In this document: piece after piece, positions 18,069 to 27,654 of the stretch | How the letters are laid out: each line of letters starts with the position of its first letter | How positions within the stretch are numbered: position 1 is the first letter of the stretch | Notes under the pieces: generated by a model | Databases searched by the model: none | Seen by the model: only the letters and a program-made list of their open reading frames with translations | Told to the model about the DNA's origin: nothing | Source: Saprospiraceae bacterium | GTDB lineage: Bacteria; Bacteroidota; Bacteroidia; Chitinophagales; Saprospiraceae | Length of the DNA stretch: 64,000 nucleotides | NCBI GenBank assembly: GCA_016714025.1 | Contig: JADJOB010000002.1 | Span: 541,501-605,500 of the forward strand | Reading direction: 5' to 3' | Translations under genes and position numbers: made by a program

Positions 18069-19250
18069 ATGTCATTAACGATCGAAAGTAAATTGCCGCT
18101 GTCTGGCGTTTCTATTTTTGCGCAAATGACTGCAGCCGCCATTCGCAATCAGGCAATTAATTTAGCTCAAGGATTTCCTAATTTCAGTCCACCATCTGAA
18201 TTATTTGAATTTCTTAACGAAGCTGTACTCAATGGATACAACCAATATGCAGCAATGCCCGGATTGGATTTGTTGCGTAATCAAATTACACAACGAATTC
18301 AATGTGACTATCAATTTAATGCAAATCCTGATACAGAAGTCACTGTAACTGCAGGTGCAACTCAAGCAATCTACACAATCATTTCCAGTATCATCCAACC
18401 AGGAGACAAAGCACTCATATTCGAACCAGCTTATGATTCGTATGGTCCTTCTGTTTTAGTCAATGGAGGCATTCCTGTTTATTTGCGTTTGGAATTGCCG
18501 GATTTTAAAATTCCCTGGGATGAATTGGAAACCATCTTGAAAAAAGAAAAAATAAAAATTATTCTGATTAATAATCCGCACAATCCTGCTGGTCGGATTT
18601 TAACATCGGAAGACATTGCACGCATTCATCAACTCACCAAAGATTTAAATACCTTAATTATATGGGATGAAGTGTATGACCTCTTGATATTCGACCAACT
18701 CAAACATCAGAGTGCTTTATTGTTTCCCGAATTAATGGATCGTTCGGTCATTGTTTTTTCAATGGGTAAAACTTTACATAACACCGGTTGGAAAGTAGGT
18801 TATACCATAGCCAATCCCAAAATCACCAACGAAATTCGAAAACTCCATCAGTTCACTGTTTTTTCAGTCAATACACCAGCCCAATATGCGATTGCAAAAT
18901 TTATGGAAACTCAATCCACATTTTTTAATTCGCTTCCGGCATTTTACCAACAGAAACGGGATTACTTTTTCGAAAAAATGAAAGTGCTTCCTTTCAATTG
19001 GCTTCCCTGTGAAGGTTCATATTTTGCTTTGGCTGATTACAAACACATGAGCAATCTAAGCGACCGTGAATATGCAATGGAACTCGTTGAAAAATATAAG
19101 GTAGCTGCCATTCCGCTCTCTCCTTTTTACCATGATGGCTATGATCCTAAACTGCTGCGCTTTTGTTTTGCTAAAAATTCAGAAACCATTGATGCAGCTG
19201 CAAGGCAATTAGAAATTACGAGTTCACAAATAAAAATACCTAATTCTTGA
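18069..19250 (+). CDS. Class I/II PLP aminotransferase (methionine/kynurenine aminotransferase-like)
   Basis: 393-residue fold-type I aminotransferase. INLAQGFPNF, YAAMPGLDLLRNQI, TAGATQAIYT, NNPHNPAGR and the PLP-binding SMGKTLHNTGWKVGY (Schiff-base Lys in GKT) are all present. The wording resembles YbdL/methionine aminotransferase, which transaminates Met, Phe or kynurenine with 2-oxo acids; exact substrate is inference. It starts 15 bp after the pterin dehydratase. Its stop is followed within 30 bp by the tRNA on the other strand. Confidence 0.85.
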   Translation: MSLTIESKLPLSGVSIFAQMTAAAIRNQAINLAQGFPNFSPPSELFEFLNEAVLNGYNQYAAMPGLDLLRNQITQRIQCDYQFNANPDTEVTVTAGATQAIYTIISSIIQPGDKALIFEPAYDSYGPSVLVNGGIPVYLRLELPDFKIPWDELETILKKEKIKIILINNPHNPAGRILTSEDIARIHQLTKDLNTLIIWDEVYDLLIFDQLKHQSALLFPELMDRSVIVFSMGKTLHNTGWKVGYTIANPKITNEIRKLHQFTVFSVNTPAQYAIAKFMETQSTFFNSLPAFYQQKRDYFFEKMKVLPFNWLPCEGSYFALADYKHMSNLSDREYAMELVEKYKVAAIPLSPFYHDGYDPKLLRFCFAKNSETIDAAARQLEITSSQIKIPNS

Positions 19251-19273
19251 TTGTGAACTCGTAATGGATTCAG

Positions 19274-19347
19274 TAGCGTGGGGGAGGGTTGAACTCCCGA
19301 CCTTGTGATTATGAATCACACGCTCTAACCAGCTGAGCTACCACGCC
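19274..19347 (-). tRNA. tRNA-Met (CAU anticodon)
   Basis: The reverse complement folds as a 74-nt tRNA: 7-bp acceptor stem GGCGTGG with a terminal G-U pair, D-arm AGCTCAGCTGGTTAGAGC, anticodon stem-loop TGTGATTCATAATCACA with anticodon CAT, and T-arm GGGAGTTCAACCCTCCC. The discriminator is A and no CCA is encoded. The G1-U72 pair and lack of initiator features favour an elongator Met tRNA; a lysidine-modified Ile tRNA cannot be fully excluded. Confidence 0.93.
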
Positions 19348-19470
19348 ATCAATTCTTTACGTCTACGCCTTTTATAGGGTAAAACGCTTTATAAACCTGT
19401 AATAATCAGTCTTTTGTAAAACATTTGTTACAAAACGGGTTGCAAAAATAGGGGTTTTTGTGAATTTTCT

Positions 19471-20961
19471 TTAATTTAAACGTGACAATCCTGCTTTGGC
19501 TTTTTGGTGGATGGATCGTTGGTATTGATCCGGTTGTGTCTCCAATACTTTTTGATAATACTGTATGGCCTCTTGTTTTTTACTTTGAGTCTCATAAATG
19601 ATTCCAATTTGTAACAAGGCATTGCAACTCATATAAAATTTATAGCCTGGATCAAATTGCAATGCATCTTCAAATTGATGAATCGCTTCTTTATAGTTTT
19701 GTAGCAACTGAAAAATTCTACCCAGTCGGTAAGCATATTCCAATTTTAATTGATCGTTTTGGTAATAAGTATTTTTGTAAGGCACCAAAACCTCTAAGGC
19801 TTTATCAGGAAAATTACCATCTGTTAGCAATCGGGCTCTCAATAAAATGGAATCGGGGATCACTCCGGATTTTGCTTCAAAATAGGCTTGCTTATCTTCA
19901 TCTAATTGTACAGTTCCCCGGCTTAAACATTTTGTCATGTGCAATCGGTACATTCCAATATTTCCACGCATGCGTGAACACCAGGCCAACTTTTGATAAC
20001 TTTCTTTAAGATGACTTTGTCCCTTATAAATTTGAAGGTATTGATAAAAACTTGCTTCTGCACTAAAATCAAGTTTATTCAATTTACATAAACCAAGTAA
20101 ATAATGCAAATAAGGAAATTGATCGCGTTCATAAATTGGTAAGGATTGCAAAATATTAATTGCGGCATCTGTATATCCACATCGAATGGCTAATCTGGAT
20201 TGAACATAAGCATATAAGGGATTGGGATCTGCATATCCCATTTTCTTAACCCAGTAGGTATAGGCCATTTCTGGTTTGTTTTCCAGATAGGCTGTGATAA
20301 ATGCAAACGCTGCATAGGATTCTTCTAAAAAAAGATCCTGAGTCTGCTCTGCATATTTTATAAATTTCTCTAATTCTTGTTTACCCTGAACGATTTGTCC
20401 TTTCAAACCGATCAGGCGGGCTGCCCACTTGTAAGTATCCGGGATACCTGCTAATAAAGCATGCAGGATTCCTGAAGATTTATAACTGTAAATAAAATCA
20501 GGAAACTCCTGGATATTTTTTTCCAAGAGCGAGGATGCACTATAAAAATCTTTAAACCCTGAAAATTGTTCGCCTGATTTAAACGACATCATTGCGCTGT
20601 GCAATAAGAGTTCGGATTCTAAAAATCGTTGCCACTGAATAGGCAATTCTGATTTCTTTACTGATTCTATGAATTGATCCCGTTGCAGATTCAATGTTTT
20701 GGAATCAATCAATTCTTCCAAAATAAAAAAGCGATAAAAATTTAAACTGCTGCGCAGCAATAAATATGCCTTGTTAGCTGAACTGTCTGAACTCGCATCT
20801 AATTGCGTTTTTGCTTTTGAAAGTTCTAATGAAATAATTTGATGGTAAATGGATTTTACCTTAGGGCTAAATACACAATAGGCTTGTGAATGAACAGAAA
20901 GCGATCCAATAAATAAGAAAAAGTAACTTAAGGCAAACCGGCAGATTCTGCTCAGGTTCAT
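19471..20961 (-). CDS. Secreted or periplasmic TPR-repeat protein
   Basis: 496 residues with an N-terminal signal peptide (ALSYFFLFIGSLSVHS, cleavage before QAYC). The rest is helical with several TPR-like repeats; the clearest are in the C-terminal third (YRLGRIFQLLQNYKEAIHQFEDAL and LLQIGIIYETQSKKQEAIQYYQKVLE). It probably acts as a protein-binding scaffold in the periplasm or outer membrane; no catalytic motif is seen. It is the last gene of the panC-to-TPR minus-strand run, 18 bp after the zinc-ribbon gene. Confidence 0.75.
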   Translation of the reverse strand: MNLSRICRFALSYFFLFIGSLSVHSQAYCVFSPKVKSIYHQIISLELSKAKTQLDASSDSSANKAYLLLRSSLNFYRFFILEELIDSKTLNLQRDQFIESVKKSELPIQWQRFLESELLLHSAMMSFKSGEQFSGFKDFYSASSLLEKNIQEFPDFIYSYKSSGILHALLAGIPDTYKWAARLIGLKGQIVQGKQELEKFIKYAEQTQDLFLEESYAAFAFITAYLENKPEMAYTYWVKKMGYADPNPLYAYVQSRLAIRCGYTDAAINILQSLPIYERDQFPYLHYLLGLCKLNKLDFSAEASFYQYLQIYKGQSHLKESYQKLAWCSRMRGNIGMYRLHMTKCLSRGTVQLDEDKQAYFEAKSGVIPDSILLRARLLTDGNFPDKALEVLVPYKNTYYQNDQLKLEYAYRLGRIFQLLQNYKEAIHQFEDALQFDPGYKFYMSCNALLQIGIIYETQSKKQEAIQYYQKVLETQPDQYQRSIHQKAKAGLSRLN

Positions 20962-20979
20962 AATACCTTATAAAAATTC

Positions 20980-21738
20980 CTAGCCTTCAACTTCCATGAT
21001 CTGGTCATCGACCAAAACGCGTCCACAATGTTCGCAGGCAATGATTTTCTTACGAAGTCCAATTTCAAGTTGAACCTGAGGTGGCACCTGGTTAAAACAT
21101 CCCCCACAGGCATTTCTTTTAATGGGTACCACTGCCAAACCATTGCGGTATCTCTTCCGAATGTTATTATAGGCAATCAACAAACGGGATTCTATGACTT
21201 TCCTGAATTTTTCAGATTTCTTACTCAGAGTAGCTTCTTCTTTTTCAGTTTTTTCAATGATTTTACTGAGCTCTTCCCGTTTTTCTTCCACTTCCTTTTG
21301 TTTTCCAACAAAACGCTCTTTTACACCTTCCAAAGAAGCCTGCTTTAATTTTATCTGCTCTGCAATTTCTTTAATTTTCTTCTCAGATAGTTGAATTTCA
21401 AGGCGTTGCAGATTAATTTCCTTGTTCAAAGCATCATATTCACGGTTGTTTTTAACCCCGTTTAGTTGCTTTTCATACTTTTTGATGTTTTCTTCAAATT
21501 GCTTAATGTTAGTCTTATGGTTTACATGGTCTTTCTCCATGTCCACAATTGAAGATTCCAATTTGGTGATCCGGGTGGTCAAACCAGCGATTTCATCTTC
21601 CAAATCACTTACAGCCACAGGTAATTCCCCTTTAACGATATGAACCTGATCAATTTCAGAATCAATTTGTTGAAGCTCGTATAACTGCTTCAATTTCAAG
21701 CCAATAGATATTGTTGCCGGTACAGTTGCTTTAGACAT
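20980..21738 (-). CDS. Coiled-coil protein with C4-type zinc ribbon
   Basis: 252 residues. About residues 10-190 form a long antiparallel coiled coil, rich in K/E/I heptads. The C-terminus has a C4 zinc ribbon: CGGCF and CEHCGR. This architecture is that of the zf-RING_7 family (FlgZ/HP0958 and CdsZ-like), thought to bind nucleic acid or export substrates. The specific role in Bacteroidota is unknown. It follows nif3 by 2 bp, an association seen in many bacteria as far as I recall. Confidence 0.85.
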   Translation of the reverse strand: MSKATVPATISIGLKLKQLYELQQIDSEIDQVHIVKGELPVAVSDLEDEIAGLTTRITKLESSIVDMEKDHVNHKTNIKQFEENIKKYEKQLNGVKNNREYDALNKEINLQRLEIQLSEKKIKEIAEQIKLKQASLEGVKERFVGKQKEVEEKREELSKIIEKTEKEEATLSKKSEKFRKVIESRLLIAYNNIRKRYRNGLAVVPIKRNACGGCFNQVPPQVQLEIGLRKKIIACEHCGRVLVDDQIMEVEG

Positions 21739-21740
21739 AA

Positions 21741-22526
21741 TTAATAATATTGGATTGGATTTGTATTAATTTTCGTACAATGGGTCGCAAAATTACGGAA
21801 TTTTTGTGAAATTAGCCCGTATAAAAGTTCAATTGTAAATTGCTCACTTTCAAAATGTCCGATATCTGCCAAAATGATCTGATCATTGGATTCAAAAAAT
21901 TCATGGTATTTCAAGTCAGCGGTAAGAAAGAGGTCTGCCCCCTTTGAAATAGCTTCCCGAATTAAAAACGAACCCGCACCACCACAAACTGCAATCCGCT
22001 GGACCATTGGCTTTATAATCGCACTGTGACGAATTGTGTGACACTGCATGCGTACTTTCAGACTGTCTAAAAAATCATAACTTCCTACCGGCTTTTTAAA
22101 TTCACCTAAAACACCGCTTCCAATCATCGTTTGATTGTCTTTAGGTTTAAGTATTTCAAGATTTTTCAAGCCAATGCGCTGGGCAATTTTTTCATTCACT
22201 CCATGGGTCAATACATTATCCAGGTTGGTGTGAATGGCATACAGTGCAATATCATTTTTAATAGCTTTTATAAGGGCCTTTTCAACATAATGAGATCCAT
22301 TAATTTTTTTAAGACCATAAAATAAAATCGGATGATGACTTACAACAACATTGCACTTTAAGTCAATTGCTTCCTGTATCACCGCTTCCGTACAATCCAA
22401 TGAGCACAGTACGCCTTTAATTTCCATGGCAGGGTTTCCAACAATTAAACCACTGTTGTCATAGGCTTCTTGCAATTGGATTGGAGCAATGCTCTCTAAG
22501 TACTCGGTAAGTTCATGTACAGCCAT
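21741..22526 (-). CDS. Nif3-like dinuclear metal-centre protein (YbgI family)
   Basis: 261 residues with the N-terminal and C-terminal halves of the Nif3/YbgI fold. Metal-binding residues are in VVSHHPILF, IHTNLDN, ADLKYHEF and GHFESEQF. The family is described as GTP cyclohydrolase I type 2-like, but its real activity is unsettled. Many Bacteroidota homologues are longer (about 365 residues) owing to an inserted PII/CutA-like domain, and this one seems to lack it. Its start overlaps the rfaE2 stop by one base (TAATG), indicating translational coupling. Confidence 0.85.
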   Translation of the reverse strand: MAVHELTEYLESIAPIQLQEAYDNSGLIVGNPAMEIKGVLCSLDCTEAVIQEAIDLKCNVVVSHHPILFYGLKKINGSHYVEKALIKAIKNDIALYAIHTNLDNVLTHGVNEKIAQRIGLKNLEILKPKDNQTMIGSGVLGEFKKPVGSYDFLDSLKVRMQCHTIRHSAIIKPMVQRIAVCGGAGSFLIREAISKGADLFLTADLKYHEFFESNDQIILADIGHFESEQFTIELLYGLISQKFRNFATHCTKINTNPIQYY

Positions 22527-23011
22527 TAGGATTGGTTTTTAATTTTTTCTTCAATGGATGTTGTTGAAAATCCATTGTAAAATGGTAAAGAGAATACCTG
22601 CCCACCCTGTTGTATCACAAAATCCGATCCAACAATTTGATTTACTTCCCAATCTCCTCCTTTCACCAATACATCGGGAACAATTAATTGAATTAACTTC
22701 AAAGGGGTATCTTCTTCAAAAACGATGACAGCAGACACACATTCCAATCCGGCAAGTACATATGCGCGACTATGTTGGGGATTGATCGGTCGATGAGGTC
22801 CTTTTAATCGGCTCACCGATGCATCTGCATTCAATCCTACTATTAAACGATCTCCTAAATTGCTTGCTTCATTCAAATAGCGAACATGTCCTTCGTGTAA
22901 AATGTCAAAACAACCATTCGTAAATACGAGTTTCAATCCTTCTTTTCTCCATTTTGAAACTAATTCCAAAACAGCAGGCTCATTTAATATTTTAGAATCA
23001 GGTTTGCGCAT
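22526..23011 (-). CDS. rfaE2: D-glycero-beta-D-manno-heptose 1-phosphate adenylyltransferase (RfaE domain II)
   Basis: 161-residue nucleotidyltransferase that makes ADP-heptose, using ATP. Motifs are FTNGCFDILHEGHVRYL (HxGH), GLNADASVSRLKG and the C-terminal FSTTSIEEKI. It corresponds to the second half of E. coli HldE; the kinase half is absent here, as is common in Bacteroidota. The epimerase for the next step (rfaD) is at 49.2-50.2 kb. It overlaps the upstream flippase by 14 bp and nif3 by 1 bp. Confidence 0.9.
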   Translation of the reverse strand: MRKPDSKILNEPAVLELVSKWRKEGLKLVFTNGCFDILHEGHVRYLNEASNLGDRLIVGLNADASVSRLKGPHRPINPQHSRAYVLAGLECVSAVIVFEEDTPLKLIQLIVPDVLVKGGDWEVNQIVGSDFVIQQGGQVFSLPFYNGFSTTSIEEKIKNQS

Positions 23012-24044
23012 TTGAAACGGATGTTTTATTAAACCAACTGATGGCTATTAAAGATACAAATCCAAATATGATTAAAGCAAAAAATTGTCCAAACGCAAAT
23101 GCAATGTTTGCAAAAGAAAATGAATCAGCCTGATTCAATCCGTACAATCCAAGCCCGATGATAACCATAAAATGATAAGTTCCCATGCCGCCTGGAGATG
23201 GAATAAATACACCAAAACTGCCAAACACATAAACCACAAGCATTTGAATTAGGCTTAATTCAGATGTCGGGCCATAAGCTTTACAGGCAAAAACAAACAT
23301 GAAATAAAACCAAAACCAAATCAGAATGGTATGCAATAAAAATAAATTTCTGTTTTTTAAATTTCGAATGGAAACAATGCCTTCCCAGATTCCAGCCAGC
23401 ATGTTAATGAGCTTTTTTACAAATACCCAATTCCTTATGATGGTTCTGAAAAAATAAATCGCTGCAAACAGGATTCCGAGCGAAATCAAATAATAAACAT
23501 TAAAATTTATAGTTGGTACTTGTGCATAGTTTGTAAAAAAATTTTGAAAACTTGCAGTATCCAAAGCGAGTGCCAATAAAACCAAAAATAGAAAAGAAAC
23601 CATATCGGCAATCCGATCCAATATTACGGTACCAAACACTTTGTCAAAGGCCAATTTTTCATATTTGGCATAAATAACTGCGCGGACAAACTCGCCGATC
23701 CGGGGCAATCCCAGATTTGCCAAATAAGCAATATTAATACTCAGATAGGCATTTCTGAATTTGGCATCGTGTCCAATGGTATTCAAAAGGATTTGCCAGC
23801 GTTTGGTTCGCGAATAATTTGTCATAAAAAATCCAACAAACACCAAACAAATCCAAAAATAATTTAAGGTGCTAAAATCTGTTTTAAGTTTATTTAATAA
23901 ACTGCAATCCGACAAAGAAATCTGGTTTGCTTCACAATAAACTAAATAGGATTCCTGATTTTTTTGGTATAAAAAATACATAATTCCTAAGCCAACACCT
24001 AGAAATACAATTAGCTGTAAAACTTTTTTAATGATAGATGACAA
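22998..24044 (-). CDS. UPF0104/lysylphosphatidylglycerol-synthase-TM-like flippase
   Basis: 348 residues with 8-9 membrane segments. The family landmark NLGLPRIGEFVRAVIYAKYEKL followed by VFGTVILDRIADM and the SPGGMGTYHFMVI segment are clear. These proteins form the membrane part of MprF and stand-alone relatives, proposed to flip lipids. The substrate is not known. It sits 6 bp after panD and overlaps rfaE2, so it is in the same operon. Confidence 0.85.
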   Translation of the reverse strand: MSSIIKKVLQLIVFLGVGLGIMYFLYQKNQESYLVYCEANQISLSDCSLLNKLKTDFSTLNYFWICLVFVGFFMTNYSRTKRWQILLNTIGHDAKFRNAYLSINIAYLANLGLPRIGEFVRAVIYAKYEKLAFDKVFGTVILDRIADMVSFLFLVLLALALDTASFQNFFTNYAQVPTINFNVYYLISLGILFAAIYFFRTIIRNWVFVKKLINMLAGIWEGIVSIRNLKNRNLFLLHTILIWFWFYFMFVFACKAYGPTSELSLIQMLVVYVFGSFGVFIPSPGGMGTYHFMVIIGLGLYGLNQADSFSFANIAFAFGQFFALIIFGFVSLIAISWFNKTSVSNAQT

Positions 24045-24050
24045 GCCGTA

Positions 24051-24398
24051 TTACTTTATTCGGTTTTTCTCATCTACATGAATAGATACCGGATGAAAAT
24101 GTTGTGCTTCTTCCGGACTCATAAAAGCATAAGATATCACAATGATAATATCCCCAACTTCCGCTTTACGTGCAGCAGCTCCATTCAAACAGATCACTCC
24201 TGAATTTGGCTCTCCTTTAATAACATAGGTTTCAAATCGTTCGCCATTATTATTATTGACTATCTGCACTTTTTCACCTTCATACAAATTTGCGGCTTGC
24301 ATTAAGGTTTCATCAATCGTGATGCTCCCAACATAGTTTAAATTAGCTTCTGTAACGGTTGCTCGGTGAATTTTTGACTTAAAAAACTGAAGTAACAT
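24051..24398 (-). CDS. panD: Aspartate 1-decarboxylase
   Basis: Decarboxylates aspartate to beta-alanine for pantothenate and CoA. The 115-residue precursor has the self-cleavage site Tyr-Val-Gly-Ser (NYVGSITID), where Ser becomes the pyruvoyl group, plus RFETYVIKGEPNSG and ICLNGAAARKAEVGD, which are diagnostic. It lies directly after panC on the same strand, so the two last steps of pantothenate synthesis are adjacent. Confidence 0.93.
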   Translation of the reverse strand: MLLQFFKSKIHRATVTEANLNYVGSITIDETLMQAANLYEGEKVQIVNNNNGERFETYVIKGEPNSGVICLNGAAARKAEVGDIIIVISYAFMSPEEAQHFHPVSIHVDEKNRIK

Positions 24399-24402
24399 GG
24401 GG

Positions 24403-24410
24403 CAAAATTA
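24403..24410 (-). promoter_or_regulatory. Possible -7 box (TAATTTTG) before panD
   Basis: Minus-strand TAATTTTG matches TAnnTTTG and ends 5 bases before the panD ATG. No -33 element is evident, and panD could also be read through from panC. Confidence 0.3.
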
Positions 24411-24449
24411 GCGTATTTATAGAGTAAATCCATATTCACCCTAAATAGT

Positions 24450-25307
24450 TCATTGCGGGGGACCTTTTAGTACCAAATTATCGATTAATCGAACATCTTC
24501 AGCCCAACAGGCAACACATGCCACGATATATGCATGTTTTTCAGGATTTTTAACGTTTTGAAGGCTAATTCCATCAACAATTCGCAAATATTCCATCCGT
24601 AGGCCTGCATTCGTCAATTTTTCTATTTCCTGAGCCAACAAATGATCTAAATCCTTTATATATAATTGTTGCTTTAATTCTTGCAAAACGGTAAAAATAA
24701 TCGGGGCAATTTTTCGCATACTTTCTGACAATCTCAAATTTCGCGAACTCATTGCCAATCCGTCCAGCTCTCTGAGTGTTTCTCCAACAATTAATTTGAC
24801 TGGAAGCTTTAATTGTTCAATCATATGATACACTAAAGTAAATTGCTGAAAGTCTTTTTGCCCCATAACCAAAACATCTGGCTTTACTATATCCAACAGA
24901 CGGTAGACAACTTCCAACATCCCTTTAAAATGACCAGGACGAAATTCTCCTTCAAGAACTTCATCCAAAATACCCAGTTCAATAGTTATTGCCGGATTTA
25001 AGCCGGGTGGATAAACCTCTGAAACAATTGGAACAAATAAAACATCACATTGGATCGCTTCTAAAAGATATGCATCTTGTTCGAGCATTCGGGGATATTT
25101 TATTAAATCCTGTTGGTTGTTAAATTGACTGGGATTAATAAAAATACTTACTACCACGGTATCCGCGTGTTCCTTGGCTTTTTGGACCAAAGACAGATGG
25201 CCCGCATGCAATGCGCCCATTGTGGGTACAAAGGCAATTTTTTTTCCGTTGTGCTTACTCTGAGAAATTGAATCCTGAAGATTCCTTACTGTGGTGAATA
25301 GCTGCAT
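24450..25307 (-). CDS. panC: Pantoate--beta-alanine ligase
   Basis: Condenses pantoate with beta-alanine using ATP. The 285-residue protein (ATG at 25307) shows VPTMGALHAGHLSLV (HIGH-like), FINPSQFN, GQKDFQQF and the KMSKS-equivalent AMSSRN. A longer frame begins at 25343, but a promoter box at 25316-25323 lies inside that extension and the family N-terminus begins at MQLFTTV, so the shorter form is preferred. First gene of the panC-panD-flippase-rfaE2-nif3 run. Confidence 0.92.
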   Translation of the reverse strand: MQLFTTVRNLQDSISQSKHNGKKIAFVPTMGALHAGHLSLVQKAKEHADTVVVSIFINPSQFNNQQDLIKYPRMLEQDAYLLEAIQCDVLFVPIVSEVYPPGLNPAITIELGILDEVLEGEFRPGHFKGMLEVVYRLLDIVKPDVLVMGQKDFQQFTLVYHMIEQLKLPVKLIVGETLRELDGLAMSSRNLRLSESMRKIAPIIFTVLQELKQQLYIKDLDHLLAQEIEKLTNAGLRMEYLRIVDGISLQNVKNPEKHAYIVACVACWAEDVRLIDNLVLKGPPQ

Positions 25308-25315
25308 ATGAATTC

Positions 25316-25323
25316 CAAAGATA
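25316..25323 (-). promoter_or_regulatory. Bacteroidota promoter (-7 TATCTTTG) for panC
   Basis: Minus-strand TATCTTTG fits the consensus and a TTG lies 17 bases upstream (25341-25343). It ends 9 bases before the panC ATG, implying a very short leader, and would drive the seven-gene minus-strand run. Confidence 0.5.
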
Positions 25324-25453
25324 GGATTGGAATATTTATTCAACCACGAAATTGAACTAACAATCCGAATTTACATGAAATCAAATGTATTGAATTCTAT
25401 TTCTTTAGAATAATAAATAAAAACAATTGCAAATAATGGGTATTGAAAATCTC

Positions 25454-27637
25454 CTAAAGCTTAATTGCGATTGTTGCAGACAAAGTTCTTCCATCAGACG
25501 GCCAAATGCCTGGACCGGGATAAAACTGAGGCCTTTTGGTAAAGTAATCTTTGTCCAAAACATTGTTGCAATTCAATTGAAGGCGAATCTGATCATTGAA
25601 ATAGTAGCTAACATTCACATCCAATAAAAAATAGGATGGGACCAAACCCGAAGCCGCATTTGCTGTTGGTTTGACCGTATTGATTGCATCTGCAAAGGAA
25701 CTGGAGGTAAAGCTTCCCAAAATGGATGTGCTCCATTTGCTGTATTTAACATTCAAGCCATTGCGACTGATCCATTCTGGAACACTTTCTACTTTATTGC
25801 CACTTAAATCAACATTTTCATTTCCATTTCGCAAACTCGCTTTTTTATAACGGGCATCCATATAAGAAGTTGAACTAAAAATACTGATGGCTAATTTTTG
25901 ACTTGGATAAAAATCAGTTTGAACAAAACATTCTATGCCCTTTGTTTCAGAGTTTCCAATATTGGTTCTGAATATTATTAAATTACCTGCGCTGTCCTTT
26001 TGGGCAATCGTACCCAATCTGTTATCGTACTCAATTAAAAATGCACTTAGATCCCATTTCAAAAATTTCCAGTTCCCTCTGAAACCCATTTCCAGATTGT
26101 ATCCATGGGCATCTTTCAAATTTTTATCGGAAATTTCATACAAGGATCCAGGTATGATATCTTTTAAAATCACAGGTCGATAAGCTTGTGACCAACCTGC
26201 ATAGATATTATTGTATTCATTGAATTTATATTCTGCATTCAATCCAAACAATGGAAAAGAATGCTTAATTTGATTGGGAAGCTGGTCATCCGGATAGTAA
26301 TTAATTTTTCCGCTTAAATCACTTTGACCGGTTTCATAACGCATTCCTGCACTGATAGAAAAATCAGTTAAAGGATTCCATTTGTTTTCAATAAAAAGCG
26401 CCAGGTTGTTTGTTTTAAAGTGTAAATCCCTTCCCCATCCAGGTGCAACTAAACTGAGGTCAAAATCACTTCCGGTACTGCCTTTCCCCAATTGCCTGCG
26501 GTTTAAATCATTTCGGATCAATTGAAAACCTGTGACCACATTGCTGTGTGTATTTCCTATTTTATAATGCTGTAATAATCGGGCTTCTGAGCTAAAACTA
26601 TGAAAATCATCGATATCTACCTGACGGTTGTTGTATTGTAAAGTTTGTGCATTGATTGTGTCTTTAATATTGGTTGGTTTATCAAATAACACACTGTTTC
26701 TTTGGCCAAAAAGATAGGTATTTGTAAAACTAAAATGGGTATTTTTAGAAAGCTTCCAATTCAAGCTTAAAGATGGAACGTGAATGTTTGGATTATAATA
26801 ATTTCTGTTTCTGGTTGCTTGTCTGGGATCTTCTTCAAATTGAGCATCAGTAAGCGCACCTGCAAGATGAATTGTATAATTTGAATGCGTCCATTCTAAC
26901 TTAACTGAAAAGTTTTCAGTGGCCTGATACTTTAAATTGATTCCTTCTGCATTGTATTTTGAATCTCCAGATTTTCGATACCCATCCAAAGATTTTTTCA
27001 CAAACCATCCGCTGTAAGTCCATTTAGAATAATTTCCCGATAGCATATTAAAACTACTGAGCAAACCATAAGAACCCGCAGTATTTATAGATTCAAATGC
27101 AAAGGCATCCTCTTTCTTAGGCTGCTTGGTTACATAATTAATCATACCACCAAACTGTGCGCCATATTGCAAAGAACCCGTTCCTCTAACCAATTCAATA
27201 TGATCTATGGCTTCCATGGGTACATTGTAATGACTGGCAGGATAACCATACATATCTGAATTGGTCATGATGCCATCTTTGCGAATATTAAATTCCCAAC
27301 CACGGTGTGGATCCAATCCTCTTGTTGAAACATTCAATTGATTTCCGGTTCCGTCCATATCATAAACAAACACACCTGGAATTTTAGCAAAAATCTGACG
27401 ACCGTATTTTTCTGAAACTGAAAAATCCTTGCGGTTTAAATCAATCCATTCATTTTTTTTCCCTGAATAAATAAAATTGTCTTGAATTCCCGGAAGTCGT
27501 TTGATATCCAATTCAGTTCTGGTTGCTTCAATCGTGATTCCATCCAGCATTACTTTTTTAAGTGTATCACTTAATTGCTGTGCCTTATTTTGAAAAGAGA
27601 TAAATATTATAAAAGAAAAAATCAAAGTATTCCTCAT
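25454..27637 (-). CDS. TonB-dependent outer-membrane receptor (FecA-like)
   Basis: 727 residues with an N-terminal signal peptide (LIFSFIIFISFQNKA). A plug domain follows, with IFAKIPGVFVYDMDG, LNVSTRGLDPHRGW and VRGTGSLQYGAQFGGMINYVT, then a ~22-strand beta-barrel. The barrel ends NVLDKDYFTKRPQFYPGPG, typical of siderophore/iron-dicitrate receptors. It probably imports a ferric chelate, though cobalamin or other ligands cannot be excluded. No TonB, ABC or sigma/anti-sigma partners are next to it. Confidence 0.88.
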   Translation of the reverse strand: MRNTLIFSFIIFISFQNKAQQLSDTLKKVMLDGITIEATRTELDIKRLPGIQDNFIYSGKKNEWIDLNRKDFSVSEKYGRQIFAKIPGVFVYDMDGTGNQLNVSTRGLDPHRGWEFNIRKDGIMTNSDMYGYPASHYNVPMEAIDHIELVRGTGSLQYGAQFGGMINYVTKQPKKEDAFAFESINTAGSYGLLSSFNMLSGNYSKWTYSGWFVKKSLDGYRKSGDSKYNAEGINLKYQATENFSVKLEWTHSNYTIHLAGALTDAQFEEDPRQATRNRNYYNPNIHVPSLSLNWKLSKNTHFSFTNTYLFGQRNSVLFDKPTNIKDTINAQTLQYNNRQVDIDDFHSFSSEARLLQHYKIGNTHSNVVTGFQLIRNDLNRRQLGKGSTGSDFDLSLVAPGWGRDLHFKTNNLALFIENKWNPLTDFSISAGMRYETGQSDLSGKINYYPDDQLPNQIKHSFPLFGLNAEYKFNEYNNIYAGWSQAYRPVILKDIIPGSLYEISDKNLKDAHGYNLEMGFRGNWKFLKWDLSAFLIEYDNRLGTIAQKDSAGNLIIFRTNIGNSETKGIECFVQTDFYPSQKLAISIFSSTSYMDARYKKASLRNGNENVDLSGNKVESVPEWISRNGLNVKYSKWSTSILGSFTSSSFADAINTVKPTANAASGLVPSYFLLDVNVSYYFNDQIRLQLNCNNVLDKDYFTKRPQFYPGPGIWPSDGRTLSATIAIKL

Positions 27638-27654
27638 TGCAAAAATTTACCTAG

